64,000 nucleotides of DNA from an uncultured Collinsella sp. GTDB lineage: Bacteria > Actinomycetota > Coriobacteriia > Coriobacteriales > Coriobacteriaceae. The stretch covers positions 62,001 to 126,000 of the forward strand of contig CAUDVX010000003.1 in NCBI GenBank assembly GCA_958452935.1, given 5' to 3'. A model generated the notes under the pieces. It ran no database searches. It was not told the origin of the DNA and was given only the letters and a program-made list of their open reading frames with translations. The position numbers were made by a program, and so were the translations under genes. This document shows positions 55,637 through 64,000 of the stretch, one piece after another (position 1 is the first letter of the stretch; each line of letters starts with the position of its first letter).

Positions 55637-56332
55637 CTATGCCTGCTGCCAGGTGTCGACAAGCTCCTTGGCGGCGGCGTAGGGGTCATCGGCACTGCAG
55701 ACGGCGCTCACCACAAAGAAGCCGTCGACGCCGGTGGCCTTGAGCTGCGGCAGGTCGGCCGTCTTGACGCCGCCGCCCACCACGATGGGCACGGGACTTG
55801 CCGCGTGGAGTGCGGCCAGATCCTCAAAGCTCTTAGTGATGATGGAGCCGTCGGCCGCGCGTCCGCAGTCGCGCTTGGTCTCGGTCTCGTGGAGCGGGCC
55901 GATGCCCAGGTAGTCGACCAGACTCATGTCGGCGGTCTTGACGTACTCGAGCATCTCCTCGCAGCGGGCCGAAAGGCCCACGATGGCATCGGGGCCCAAA
56001 AGTTTGCGGCAGACCTCGACGGGAATATCGCTCTGGCCTACATGCACGCCATCGACGGCAATACCCTGCTCGCGCGCGGCGAGTACGCAGTCCAGGCGGT
56101 CGTCGATTAACAGGGCGACCTGACCGGTCTTGCCAGCCTGTGCGATTGCCTGCGCGGCGTCGCCGGTCAGTGCGATGATCTCGCGGGCGCTTGCCACCTT
56201 GGAGCGCACCTGGATGCAGGTAAAGCCGGCATCGAGCGCCTGGGCCACCACATCGCCCACGGGACGTCCCAGCGTGTTTTCGGGGCCGAGTACCAGATAG
56301 GCCGAGATATCAAGGTTGTCGCGGATGCTCAT
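55637..56332 (-). CDS. thiE: Thiamine phosphate synthase
   Basis: The 231-residue TIM-barrel enzyme joins HMP-PP and thiazole phosphate to thiamine phosphate. The patterns are FTCIQVRSKVASAREI, VALLIDDRLDCVLA, GVHVGQSDIPVE, GLSARC (a variant of the S-x-H loop), DYLGIGPL and PIVVGGGV. It overlaps the preceding gene by four bases and is the last gene of the TPP-controlled operon. Confidence 0.94.
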   Translation of the reverse strand: MSIRDNLDISAYLVLGPENTLGRPVGDVVAQALDAGFTCIQVRSKVASAREIIALTGDAAQAIAQAGKTGQVALLIDDRLDCVLAAREQGIAVDGVHVGQSDIPVEVCRKLLGPDAIVGLSARCEEMLEYVKTADMSLVDYLGIGPLHETETKRDCGRAADGSIITKSFEDLAALHAASPVPIVVGGGVKTADLPQLKATGVDGFFVVSAVCSADDPYAAAKELVDTWQQA

Positions 56333-56670
56333 CGTGCTTCCTCCTGCTTTTTGATCTGTGCTTCCATGCGCTCGAGTTTGCCGGTCATGGTGTCGGTAAA
56401 TCCGGGACGAATATCGGCTTTGAGCACGACTTCGGTTCGGATGCCCTTGCTCGCCAACACAAAGGTTGCGTCGCGCACGACCTGCATGACCTCGTCCCAG
56501 TCGCCCTCGATCTCGGTGAACATCGAGGTGGTGCGGTTGGGAAGGCCGCTCTCGCGAATGACGCGCACGACCTCGGCGACCTCGGCGGACAGCTCATCGC
56601 CGGTGCCGCACGGGGCGATGGCCACAGCGACGAGCGTGTTCATGCCGGTATTGGTTGCAGGCTCGGACAT
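56329..56670 (-). CDS. Thiamine-binding protein, MTH1187/YkoF type
   Basis: The 113-residue protein has the MTH1187 ferredoxin-like fold pattern: VAVAIAPCGTGDELSAEVAEVVRVI, TTSMFTEIEGDWDEVMQVV, and RTEVVLKADIRPG. The family binds thiamine or HMP-related molecules in the cytoplasm. It lies between thiM and thiE with a four-base overlap to thiE. GAGGAGG precedes ATG 56670. Confidence 0.88.
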   Translation of the reverse strand: MSEPATNTGMNTLVAVAIAPCGTGDELSAEVAEVVRVIRESGLPNRTTSMFTEIEGDWDEVMQVVRDATFVLASKGIRTEVVLKADIRPGFTDTMTGKLERMEAQIKKQEEAR

Positions 56671-56673
56671 GGC

Positions 56674-57513
56674 CTATGCCTCCTCGAGCTCGAGTTGGTT
56701 ATCGGCAATGTCCTGGGCGGTCGCGCGGTAGAGCTCGTCGATAAAGGCGACCTTAAAGCTTGCCGGGGCGTCGGCAACGGCGGCGGCACGCGTGCCGGCC
56801 ACGTTGTAGACGGCGGTGCCGCAGACGGCTGCCGTAAACGGGTCGGCAGCGCAGGCGTACACGGCCAGCACGCCGCCCTGCGAGCAGCCGCAGCCGGTGA
56901 TTTTGGACATGAGCGGGCTGCCGCCGTGGGACTTGGCCACGGTCGTGCCGTCGGTGATCAGGTCGACTTCGCCCGAGACCACTACGGCGCCGCCGGTGTA
57001 GCGGGCGAGCGCCACGGCGGCATCGCGGGCGGCGTCGACCGTGTCGGTGGTATCGACACCGCGCACGCGGCTCAGATCGGCCGCCTCGCCCTCAAGGCCC
57101 CACAGGCCGGCGAGTGCGATGATCTCGGAGGCGTTGCCGCGTACGATGGCGGGTTTGTACTGCTTGAGCTCGTTTACCAGCTGGGTGCGCAGGCTACCGA
57201 TGCCCAGGCCCACCGGATCGAGCACCCAGGGCTTGCCGGCGTCGTGTGCCGCCTTGGCCGCGCGGGGAATCGTCTGCTCGTAGATGGGGAAGAGCGTGCC
57301 CATGTTGAGATAGATGGCGCCGCCGCCGGCAACGAGCGCCTCGCCCTCGTCGGGCAGATAGACCATGGCGGCCGAACCGCCCACGGCGAGCTGTGCATTG
57401 GCGACAAAGTCGATCGTCACCGTGTTGGTGATGGAGCCGGCCATCGGATTGGTGGCGCGAATCTCCTCCACGGCCTTGACCATATGTTGCTTAAGCTGTT
57501 CCGAATCAATCAC
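56674..57513 (-). CDS. thiM: Hydroxyethylthiazole kinase
   Basis: The 279-residue ribokinase-fold enzyme phosphorylates the thiazole alcohol for thiamine salvage. The motifs are NPMAGSITNTVTIDFVANAQLAVGGS, KPWVLDPVGLG, IVRGNASEI, and ITGCGCSQGGVLA in the place of the G-T-G-D anion hole (Cys in place of the usual Asp context). GTG 57513 has AAGGAGG upstream. It is the first gene behind the TPP riboswitch. Confidence 0.93.
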   Translation of the reverse strand: MIDSEQLKQHMVKAVEEIRATNPMAGSITNTVTIDFVANAQLAVGGSAAMVYLPDEGEALVAGGGAIYLNMGTLFPIYEQTIPRAAKAAHDAGKPWVLDPVGLGIGSLRTQLVNELKQYKPAIVRGNASEIIALAGLWGLEGEAADLSRVRGVDTTDTVDAARDAAVALARYTGGAVVVSGEVDLITDGTTVAKSHGGSPLMSKITGCGCSQGGVLAVYACAADPFTAAVCGTAVYNVAGTRAAAVADAPASFKVAFIDELYRATAQDIADNQLELEEA

Positions 57514-57532
57514 TGCACATGCCTCCTTGGCA

Positions 57533-57565
57533 TAGAAAAGGGGCGCTGTGCATAGACAGCGCCCC
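57533..57565 (-). terminator. Expression-platform terminator of the TPP riboswitch
   Basis: GGGGCGCTGT/ACAGCGCCCC with a six-base loop is followed on the minus strand by TTTTC, between the aptamer and thiM. Confidence 0.88.
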
Positions 57566-57576
57566 TGTAAAGGCGG

Positions 57577-57669
57577 CATGCTCCCTACGCCAGCATTAAC
57601 TGACAGGTTCAAAGGATTGGGCCCCATGCCCTCTCAGCCTTGTGGTTTGCACCGCCGGCACTCCCGCAT
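57577..57669 (-). promoter_or_regulatory. TPP riboswitch controlling thiamine salvage
   Basis: On the minus strand the aptamer shows GGGAGUGC, the pyrimidine-sensor CUGAGAGGGC, GAACCUGUCAGUUAAUGCUG and GCGUAGGGA, all in canonical order. With the terminator just downstream it should stop transcription when TPP is high. Confidence 0.95.
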
Positions 57670-57697
57670 CGAATCTGTTGTTCCCTATACTAGCGCA

Positions 57698-57731
57698 CCT
57701 GCCAAAAAGGGACAGGTTTATTTTGGCAGGT
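57698..57731. repeat. GGGAC-core palindrome, ACCTGCCAAAA class (copy 2)
   Basis: ACCTGCCAAAAAGGGACAGG is followed by TTTATTTTGGCAGGT. It is nearly identical to 36994-37029. It lies between the divergent thiM leader and the HAD gene. Confidence 0.85.
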
Positions 57732-57768
57732 CGTTACAATAGGTAGGACCGATACGAATGGGGGCCTT

Positions 57769-58677
57769 ATGATTAAACTTGTGCTGACCGATATGGACGA
57801 TACGCTGATTCCAGCCGGGCATGACGGTGCCAGCGACTACGCCATCGAGGGCATTCATGCCATGCAGGCGGCGGGCCTGCACTTTGGCCCGGTTTCGGGT
57901 CGTCAGCCGTCCGCGATGGGCTGGATGTTCCGCAATTGCGCCGAGTGCTTCTCGACCGGCGCGTTCTGCAACGGCCAGGTAATGTTTGTCGACGGTCAGG
58001 CGGTCGCTTCGCGCGCGACCGACAATGCCGCCCTTATGCGCTTGGCTGACTATTTGGAACAGGAGACCGATGATACGTACCTGAAGGTCTACAGCCTGGG
58101 TGATGACTTTTGGGGTAACGATGCCTATTGCGTGACGAGCGACCCCGAGCGCGTGCGCCGCGCCATGGAGTCGGGCGGTAATACGTGGCTCAAAGGCGAA
58201 GAGGCCCCGTGCCGTCCTGTTGTCGATGATGCCCCGGTGTTTAAGGCGAATATTTGGAGTGCCCGCTCGCGCGAAGAGCTCGTGGAGCTACGCGAGCGCG
58301 TTGCCGCCGAGGTGCCGGAGCTCTCGCTTGTGTTTCCAAACAATCGTGTGCGCCTGTTCGATATTCTCCCGGCCGGTTGGGACAAGGGTTGCGCTGCGCT
58401 GGAGTTGGCGCGCGCTTTGGGCCTGACGCCCAACGAGGTGGCCGTATTTGGCGATTCTGATAACGACCTGCCCATGATCGGTGCCGTCCCCAACTCCGTT
58501 GCAGTCGCCAATGCCAACGAGGCCGTCACGGCTGCCGCGCGCTGGCATATCGGCGCTGCGGCAGACGATGCGGTTGCCGGGGCTCTGCACCAGATTGCCG
58601 CTTGCGCCGCGACGGGGGAGATGCCGCCGTTTATGCGTCAGATGGATGTGACAGGTTTCGACGTCACGAACGTCTAG
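57769..58677 (+). CDS. Cof-type HAD phosphatase
   Basis: The 302-residue protein has the HAD motifs: motif I LTDMDDTLIP, motif II-like FGPVSGRQP, the Lys region GWDKGCAALELARALG, and motif IV FGDSDNDLPM. Cof-type members dephosphorylate sugar or cofactor phosphates, including HMP-PP in some bacteria; proximity to the thiamine operon is suggestive but the genes are divergent. A TACAAT box is at 57735-57740. Confidence 0.93.
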   Translation: MIKLVLTDMDDTLIPAGHDGASDYAIEGIHAMQAAGLHFGPVSGRQPSAMGWMFRNCAECFSTGAFCNGQVMFVDGQAVASRATDNAALMRLADYLEQETDDTYLKVYSLGDDFWGNDAYCVTSDPERVRRAMESGGNTWLKGEEAPCRPVVDDAPVFKANIWSARSREELVELRERVAAEVPELSLVFPNNRVRLFDILPAGWDKGCAALELARALGLTPNEVAVFGDSDNDLPMIGAVPNSVAVANANEAVTAAARWHIGAAADDAVAGALHQIAACAATGEMPPFMRQMDVTGFDVTNV

Positions 58678-58687
58678 GGAGAAAGCT

Positions 58688-59584
58688 ATGAAGCTTCAGC
58701 AGCTCAGATATGTCGTCAAAGTTGCCGAATGCGGCAGCATTACCGAGGCCTCGCGCCGGCTCTTTGTATCGCAGCCTTCGATTACCGCGTCGATTCGCGA
58801 TCTCGAAAACGAGATGGGTGTGCACATCTTTGAGCGCACCAACAAGGGCGTCATTGTGTCCGAGGAAGGCGAGACCTTCTTGGGCTATGCGCGCCAGGTA
58901 CTCGACCAGGCCGACCTGCTCGAGGGCAAGTACAAGGGCGCATCCGAGCAGGTGCCGCACTTTAGTGTGAGCTGCCAGCATTATTCCTTTGCCGTCAACG
59001 CGTTTGTCGACGTGATCCGCGAGTTCGATGCCGCGCGTTACGACTTCACCCTGCGCGAGGAGCAGACTCACGAGATTATCGAGGATGTCGCGCATATGAA
59101 AAGCGAACTGGGCATCCTGTACTTATCCGAGCATAACCGCGAGGTCATCGAGCGCATGCTGGTGGCCAACGAGCTCGTGTTCGAAGGACTCTTCTGCGCC
59201 ACGCCGCATGTCTTCGTCTGCGCCGACCATCCGCTGGCGGACCGCTCCAGCGTGACGCTCGAGGATCTGGAAGACTACCCGTTCCTGTCCTACGAGCAGG
59301 GCAGCTACAACTCGTTTTACTATTCCGAGGAGCTGACCTCGACGTTCGAGCGTCGCAAAAATATCCGCGTGCGCGACCGTGCGACGTTGTTCAATTTGGC
59401 CATGGGCCTCAACGGCTACACGGTATGCTCGGGCGTGATCAGCCACGAGCTCAACGGCCCCGGCATCATCTCGATTCCGCTCGATGTGGACGAGTACATG
59501 GAGATCGGCATCATTACGCGCAAGAACACGACGCTCACGCGCTACGGCCAAGCCTATATCGACGCGATTCGTCAGCATATCTAG
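58688..59584 (+). CDS. LysR-family regulator (sulfur/methionine-type candidate)
   Basis: The 298-residue protein has the N-terminal winged helix LQQLRYVVKVAECGSITEASRRLFVSQPSITASIRDLE and the two-lobed effector domain. AGGGAGAAAG precedes ATG 58688. It lies eleven bases after the HAD gene and upstream of a MetE-like enzyme gene. A perfect dyad in the intergenic region is its likely operator. Confidence 0.93.
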   Translation: MKLQQLRYVVKVAECGSITEASRRLFVSQPSITASIRDLENEMGVHIFERTNKGVIVSEEGETFLGYARQVLDQADLLEGKYKGASEQVPHFSVSCQHYSFAVNAFVDVIREFDAARYDFTLREEQTHEIIEDVAHMKSELGILYLSEHNREVIERMLVANELVFEGLFCATPHVFVCADHPLADRSSVTLEDLEDYPFLSYEQGSYNSFYYSEELTSTFERRKNIRVRDRATLFNLAMGLNGYTVCSGVISHELNGPGIISIPLDVDEYMEIGIITRKNTTLTRYGQAYIDAIRQHI

Positions 59585-59630
59585 GCTGCTGCGCTCCGCA
59601 CGGTTCAAGTCTCTTTATGACAGTCCAGAC

Positions 59631-59653
59631 TGATATAGGAAGCATCTATATCA
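59631..59653. promoter_or_regulatory. LysR-type operator candidate upstream of the MetE-like gene
   Basis: The 8-base arms TGATATAG and CTATATCA are perfect complements seven bases apart, matching the T-N11-A type dyad of LysR boxes. Confidence 0.6.
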
Positions 59654-59739
59654 AACTGTTATAAACGTATATTTTACGATGGTCATATGAGCGCTCATAC
59701 TCTGTCCCAGTAAAGCAACCAATGCAAAGGGAGATATCT

Positions 59740-60873
59740 ATGAGCACTTCGATTCAACCGAACGCGCCGTTTCGCGCCGATATTGTTGGCAGCTTTCTTC
59801 GTCCGCAGGCTGTAAAGGACGCCCGTGCCGCCTATGTCGCGGGTAAACTCGACGCTTCCGGCCTTAAGGCCGTCGAGGACGATGCCATTCGCGATTTGGT
59901 GGCAAAGCAGAAGGCCGCCGGCCTGCAGGTCATCACCGATGGTGAGTTTCGCCGCAGCTACTGGCACCTCGATTTTATGTGGGGCCTTAACGGCATTGAA
60001 CGCCGTACCTCGCGTACGGGTTATATGTTCCACGACGAGGAGACCACAGCCGACACCGCCGTGGTAACCGGCCCCATTAGCGGCGAGAACCATCCGTTCG
60101 TCGAGCACTTTAAATTTGTCAAGGCGCTCGAGGGGGAGGGCCAGGTCGCGCGGCAAACCATTCCGGCGCCGATCCAGACGTTCTCCGAAGTCACGCTCGA
60201 CCGCTGCGATGGCCAGCAGGAGAGCCTGCGCGCTGTCTATAAGACCGATGAGGAACTTGCCGACGCCATCGCAGCCGCTTATCGCACGGTGATCGCCGAC
60301 CTGTACGCAGCAGGCTGCCGCAACATCCAGTTTGATGACTGCACCTGGGGCATCTACTGCGATACCGATTTTGTCGCCAAAACCGGCATGAGCCCGGTCG
60401 ACCTGCAAAAGGTGAGCGAGCTGGGCGTGGCGCTCAACAACGCCGCCATCGAGGGCAAGCCCGACGACCTGGTCATTAACACGCACGTGTGCCGTGGTAA
60501 CTACCATTCTACCTATGCCTTCGAGGGCGGCTATGACCCCATCGCGCCGTACCTGTTCGCAAACGAGGATGTCGATGCATTTTACCTGGAGTTCGATACG
60601 CCGCGCGCCGGCGGTTTTGAGCCGCTCAAGTACGTTGCCCCGGGCAAGAGGGTCGTGCTGGGCTTGGTAACCACCAAGGCGGCAGAGCTCGAGAACGAGG
60701 ATGTTATCGTCGAGCGCATCCGTGAAGCCGCAAAGTACGTGCCGCTCGAGAACCTGTATCTGTCGCCTCAGTGCGGCTTTGCCAGCTGCGAGATTGGCAA
60801 CAAGCTGACCGAGGATGAGCAATGGGCAAAGATCGCGCTGGTCAAGCGCATTGCCGAGCGCGTTTGGAAATAG
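59740..60873 (+). CDS. MetE-like cobalamin-independent methionine synthase family protein (YxjG type)
   Basis: The 377-residue protein matches the C-terminal MetE-like barrel: FRADIVGSFLRP, ITDGEFRRSYWHLDF, the zinc ligand run NTHVCRGNY, and YLSPQCGFAS with the second Cys. YxjG/YxjH proteins transfer a methyl group to homocysteine or a related acceptor. GGGAG precedes ATG 59740. The LysR gene upstream and the dyad suggest control by sulfur amino acids. Confidence 0.92.
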   Translation: MSTSIQPNAPFRADIVGSFLRPQAVKDARAAYVAGKLDASGLKAVEDDAIRDLVAKQKAAGLQVITDGEFRRSYWHLDFMWGLNGIERRTSRTGYMFHDEETTADTAVVTGPISGENHPFVEHFKFVKALEGEGQVARQTIPAPIQTFSEVTLDRCDGQQESLRAVYKTDEELADAIAAAYRTVIADLYAAGCRNIQFDDCTWGIYCDTDFVAKTGMSPVDLQKVSELGVALNNAAIEGKPDDLVINTHVCRGNYHSTYAFEGGYDPIAPYLFANEDVDAFYLEFDTPRAGGFEPLKYVAPGKRVVLGLVTTKAAELENEDVIVERIREAAKYVPLENLYLSPQCGFASCEIGNKLTEDEQWAKIALVKRIAERVWK

Positions 60874-60995
60874 CGCTAGTGTTTGCAGGTGGCGGCGCGT
60901 GCGAGGCATAGTGTATCGCGTACAATGGTTCGGATCGTATCGTTCGGGCAGGTTATCCGATATGCCTGATCGCCCTTCCATTCGAAAGGACATCC

Positions 60996-62330
60996 ATGTC
61001 CCAGTCCTCGACGCCCGCCGTCAGCGATGCCATCTACGACGCATCGTCGCTCGGCCGCCCGCGCATGTTCCTGCTCGGCCTACAGCACCTGTTTGCCATG
61101 TTTGGCGCCACCGTGCTGGTGCCCGTGCTCACCGGCCTCTCGGTATCGGCAACGCTTTTGTTTGCCGGCTTGGGCACGCTGCTGTTCCACTTCCTGTCGC
61201 GCGGTAAGGTGCCGGCATTTTTGGGCTCATCGTTTGCCTTTATTGCCGGTTATGCCGCAATCGCGCCCAACGGCGAGACCGAGCTTTTGCCCTACGCCTG
61301 CCTGGGCGTAGCTTGTGCCGGTCTGCTCTATCCGGTGCTGGCGGCGCTCTTCCGCGCGTTTGGCGCCAAGCGTGTCATGCGTTTCTTTCCGCCGGTGGTG
61401 ACTGGCCCCATCGTCATTTCCATCGGCTTGATCCTGGCAAGCTCCGCTATTGCTAACTGCCAGACCAACTGGCTTGTGGCTGTCATTGGCGTTGCCGTTA
61501 TCGTCATCTGCAACATCTGGGGCCGTGGCATGGTCAAGATCGTGCCGATTTTGCTGGGCGTTGTGGTGAGCTATGCCGTTGCGGCTGCGCTCGGCGAGGT
61601 TGATTTCTCGGGCGTTGCCGCCGCTCCGTGGGTCGGTCTGCCCATCGTGTGGGACAACACCGTGTTTGCACTCTTTGGGCCGCAGTTCGATAGCGGTCTT
61701 GCCACGACGGCCATCATCACCATCATGCCGCTGGCCTTCGCGACCATGATCGAGCATATCGGCGATATCTCTGCTATCGGTTCGACTTGCGAGCGCAACT
61801 ACATTGCCGATCCCGGTCTGCATCGCACGCTGCTCGGCGACGGCCTTGCCACGATTCTGGCTTCGCTCTTTGGCGCTCCGGCCAACACTACGTATGGTGA
61901 GAACACCGGCGTGCTCGCCCTGACGCGCGTGTTCGACCCGCGCGTAATTCGAATTGCCGCGTGTTGCGCCATCGTGCTTTCGTTCTGCCCCAAGTTCGCG
62001 GCTGTCATTGCGGCCATGCCGGCGTGTGTGATCGGCGGTGTGTCGCTCGTGCTCTACGGCATGATCAGCGCTGTGGGCGTCCGCAACCTCATCGAGAACC
62101 AGGTCGATTTCCAGAACAACCGCAACGTGCTGGTTGCCGCGCTGGTGCTCGTGCTTTCGCTCGGCATCGCGTACAGCACCGCCGGCGCCATCGTGTTGGA
62201 GCTGGGCGGCGTGACCATTTCGCTGTCCGGCATTGCCGTGGGCTCACTGGTGGGCATTGTGCTCAACGCCATCCTGCCGGGTAACGACTTTGAGTTTGAT
62301 GTCTCCGAGCTTGAGGAGGCTGCTGAGTAG
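60996..62330 (+). CDS. uraA: Uracil/xanthine permease (NCS2 family)
   Basis: The 444-residue protein has fourteen hydrophobic segments and the NCS2 signatures: LGLQHLFAMFGATVLVP, FLGSSFAFI, PPVVTGPIVISIGL, ATMIEHIGDI, and GAPANTTYGENTGVLALT. These match UraA-like uracil importers. A TACAAT box is at 60921-60926. Uracil salvage fits; xanthine cannot be excluded. Confidence 0.93.
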   Translation: MSQSSTPAVSDAIYDASSLGRPRMFLLGLQHLFAMFGATVLVPVLTGLSVSATLLFAGLGTLLFHFLSRGKVPAFLGSSFAFIAGYAAIAPNGETELLPYACLGVACAGLLYPVLAALFRAFGAKRVMRFFPPVVTGPIVISIGLILASSAIANCQTNWLVAVIGVAVIVICNIWGRGMVKIVPILLGVVVSYAVAAALGEVDFSGVAAAPWVGLPIVWDNTVFALFGPQFDSGLATTAIITIMPLAFATMIEHIGDISAIGSTCERNYIADPGLHRTLLGDGLATILASLFGAPANTTYGENTGVLALTRVFDPRVIRIAACCAIVLSFCPKFAAVIAAMPACVIGGVSLVLYGMISAVGVRNLIENQVDFQNNRNVLVAALVLVLSLGIAYSTAGAIVLELGGVTISLSGIAVGSLVGIVLNAILPGNDFEFDVSELEEAAE

Positions 62331-62355
62331 CAGCTGCGTTCAGCTAAAACAAGAT

Positions 62356-62394
62356 ATGGTGCCCATGCGTATATGCGTGTGGGCACCATTTTTA
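62356..62394 (+). terminator. Intrinsic terminator after the uracil permease
   Basis: ATGGTGCCCA pairs with TGGGCACCAT around a 14-base loop, followed by TTTTT. It overlaps the end of the convergent esterase gene. Confidence 0.9.
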
Positions 62395-63057
62395 ATGTGT
62401 CAGTATCCAGTGGATGCCGCGGGCCATGCGTAAGTCGGTTTGGGCAAAGTGATTGCCGGGGTTGAGCTCCAGCGTTGTTGGAATGCCGCGCTCGACGAGC
62501 AACGCTTCCATCGCGCGTGTGTCGTCGAGTACATGCCGCATCATGCGGTTGGGCGTCTTGGTTTCCTTTTTGCCGAGTGACAGGTAGACGGCTTGCGGGC
62601 TGCCGGCAAAAGGGGCCGTGCTGGCACGGTCGACAAAGTCGGGAAACCATAGCGACCCCGATGCGCTCGCGGCGCGGTCAAAGGCGTCGGTTTGCCAGAG
62701 GGACCAGAGTGCGAAGAGGCCCGCGAGCGAGTAACCGGCAATGCCGCGCCAGGTGGGCGGCTGAGGAAGCGACGACTCGACCTGGGGGATTATCTGATTC
62801 AGCAGCTCATCAAGAAAATCGGCAGCTTGGCCGCCGAAAGGCTCGGCATCGCGTACGGTCCCGTCGCATGCCCAGGGGCTCAGCTCGCGATTCCAATCGA
62901 GCCCGCCAATGGTGACGAGGGCGAATGGCGGACAGTCGAGCTCTCGGCAACACTTATAAACCTCGCTGCCGTCGCCCACGACCACAGGAAGGTAGATGAC
63001 AGGCGCGCCTTCCGTATGATTCGAATAAACGGTTATCTGCTTTTGATGCGCTTCCAT
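62392..63057 (-). CDS. Alpha/beta-hydrolase esterase (esterase D-like)
   Basis: The 221-residue protein has the nucleophile elbow GYSLAG near residue 110, SGSLWFPDFVD after it, and a late catalytic His in NPGNHF. The layout is that of IroE/Fes-type or esterase D-like enzymes, which hydrolyse acyl or siderophore esters; no siderophore genes are near. GAGAAG precedes ATG 63057. Confidence 0.87.
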   Translation of the reverse strand: MEAHQKQITVYSNHTEGAPVIYLPVVVGDGSEVYKCCRELDCPPFALVTIGGLDWNRELSPWACDGTVRDAEPFGGQAADFLDELLNQIIPQVESSLPQPPTWRGIAGYSLAGLFALWSLWQTDAFDRAASASGSLWFPDFVDRASTAPFAGSPQAVYLSLGKKETKTPNRMMRHVLDDTRAMEALLVERGIPTTLELNPGNHFAQTDLRMARGIHWILTH

Positions 63058-63171
63058 GACGGGCTTCTCTCAGTGTTGTGATATCGGCAGCCCCAATTGT
63101 CGCACGCCAGCGTATGCCGGTTGGGCTAGACCAAAGACAATCTCGTGCATCCCCTGCGGACGCATATGGAA

Positions 63172-63207
63172 AACGCCACCGCCGGAGGGGAGCTCGGCGG
63201 TGGCGTT
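63172..63207 (-). terminator. Intrinsic terminator after the surface-protein gene
   Basis: AACGCCACCGCC pairs with GGCGGTGGCGTT around a 12-base loop, followed on the minus strand by TTTCC. Confidence 0.82.
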
Positions 63208-63264
63208 GTTAAACGGTGCTGGGGCTCGGGGCCTTCGCGGGAGCTGCCATGTGCGCAGAGGCGT

Positions 63265-64000
63265 CTAAGAACGCTTACGGCTCGCCATGGTGCCTGCGGC
63301 GATAGCGGCTGTTCCCGCAAGGACGGTTGCCACGATGGCCGCACCCGAGGTGTCGCCGGTTGCCGCGAGCACGCCGGTAGTCTTGGCTTTCGTGGTTGAA
63401 GCCGCAACGGCCTTGGTCGGCTTTGAGCCCTCAGGCTTGGGGTTCTGCTTGGACTCCGCGGGCTTGCTTTCTGCGGGCTTGGTCTCGTCGGGCTTGGGGT
63501 CTTCCGGCTTGGCTACCTCGGGAGGTGCGATGGTCGTACTTTTGGCGACTGCTTTGATATAGAGGGAGTCGACCGTGGCGTCGCCCGTGCCGATGGCTTG
63601 GCCTGCCTCGTAGATGCCGTCACGGAGCTTGCGATAGTCAATGACCTTGCCGCCTTCGGGCGTCTGGATGGCGGCGTTCTCAATCTTGATGGTGCCGATT
63701 GTCTTGCCGTCAGCGCTCATGGCACGGGCAAAGATTGCCGCTGTATCTCCTTCGGCCGTTACCTTGCTGCGGATGATCGAGATGACTGCGGGTGTGACGC
63801 CCTCGCTGGTCTGGGCGATGATGCCGATGTTCTCGCCTTGGGGTTCGCGCCTCGTCTCGCCATCTTGGTTTTCGCTGTGGGGGATGGGGCCGTCGCCGTT
63901 CTCGACATAGCGGGCTATGGCCTTGACAACGGAGTCGCTGATGTAGATGTGGCCGCCCTTCTCGTTGGGCCGATCGTTTCTGGTGGAGAATGCAGCCGAA
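63265..64000 (-). CDS. Sortase-anchored surface protein (5' end cut by window)
   Basis: The minus-strand frame is open to the window edge for 245 codons. The visible part has beta-rich sequence, then a Pro/Lys/Glu-rich wall-spanning run (KPEDPKPDETKPAESKPAES). It ends with LAATGDTSG, a hydrophobic helix and RKRS. This is a cell-wall sorting signal of the LAxTG type used by class E sortases of Actinomycetota. The N-terminal signal and functional domain lie outside the window, so the function is unknown. Confidence 0.88.
   Translation of the reverse strand, partial: SAAFSTRNDRPNEKGGHIYISDSVVKAIARYVENGDGPIPHSENQDGETRREPQGENIGIIAQTSEGVTPAVISIIRSKVTAEGDTAAIFARAMSADGKTIGTIKIENAAIQTPEGGKVIDYRKLRDGIYEAGQAIGTGDATVDSLYIKAVAKSTTIAPPEVAKPEDPKPDETKPAESKPAESKQNPKPEGSKPTKAVAASTTKAKTTGVLAATGDTSGAAIVATVLAGTAAIAAGTMASRKRS

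Noticed and set aside
63063..63264. Small gene between the esterase and surface-protein genes
   Set aside because: The region is explained by a promoter and a terminator; no frame has a ribosome binding site.

Overview
The window is a G+C-rich bacterial chromosome segment that looks like Coriobacteriia (Actinomycetota), most likely a gut Collinsella-type organism. This is inferred from several features seen together: a TPR-like LuxR regulator, substrate-binding domains coupled to hybrid histidine kinases, a LAATG-type surface anchor, GGAG ribosome binding sites alongside a probable leaderless gene, and dense short palindromes after stop codons. No rRNA, tRNA, CRISPR array, phage module or transposase gene was seen.

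Layout. 1-5.1 kb: a truncated LuxR regulator, then a two-component system (kinase and OmpR-type regulator) divergent from a three-gene redox cassette: a 48-residue CXXC protein, a membrane polyferredoxin and a TlpA-like lipoprotein. 5.2-11.3 kb: a large MacB-like ABC exporter, a 182-bp inverted-repeat element, a membrane protein and a tRNA-dihydrouridine synthase. 11.3-13.7 kb: an accessory island with a toxin-antitoxin-like pair and an orphan 428-residue protein, bounded by 109-bp direct repeats that each contain an intrinsic terminator. 13.8-17.1 kb: glutaredoxin, an XRE/zinc-ribbon/TipAS regulator, TrmO and a MalY-type lyase. 17.2-23.7 kb: two related sensory systems, one split into a substrate-binding lipoprotein plus hybrid kinase, the other fused in a single 934-residue protein. 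23.9-28.4 kb: K+ channel-like protein, LOG-family protein, ClC channel and a GntR-controlled ABC exporter. 28.6-41.8 kb: mostly housekeeping: RF3, VUT transporter, SDR, Ung, DMT and MATE transporters, LysR, RlmA, RsmJ, GNAT and a TetM-like GTPase. 41.9-46.7 kb: two related AAA ATPases flanking a UvrA-like ABC ATPase. 46.8-49.9 kb: TrmL, a COG0523 GTPase, an ArsC/Spx-like protein with an elaborate structured leader, and a flavodoxin-like reductase. 50-54.3 kb: two paralogous c-di-GMP enzymes. 54.7-64 kb: patatin-like lipase, a TPP-riboswitch-controlled thiamine salvage operon, a HAD phosphatase, a LysR regulator with a MetE-like enzyme, a uracil permease, an esterase and a truncated surface protein.

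The most unusual signals are: (1) mutually exclusive RNA helices in front of the ArsC/Spx-like gene, arranged as a translational switch would be; (2) the repeat-bounded toxin-antitoxin/orphan island; (3) a dispersed family of palindromes with a GGGAC core that abut or supply the stop codons of neighbouring genes; (4) the UvrA-like gene between two related AAA ATPases; and (5) the paralogous GGDEF-PAS-GGDEF proteins. All functional names come from motif recognition by eye; no database search was run.
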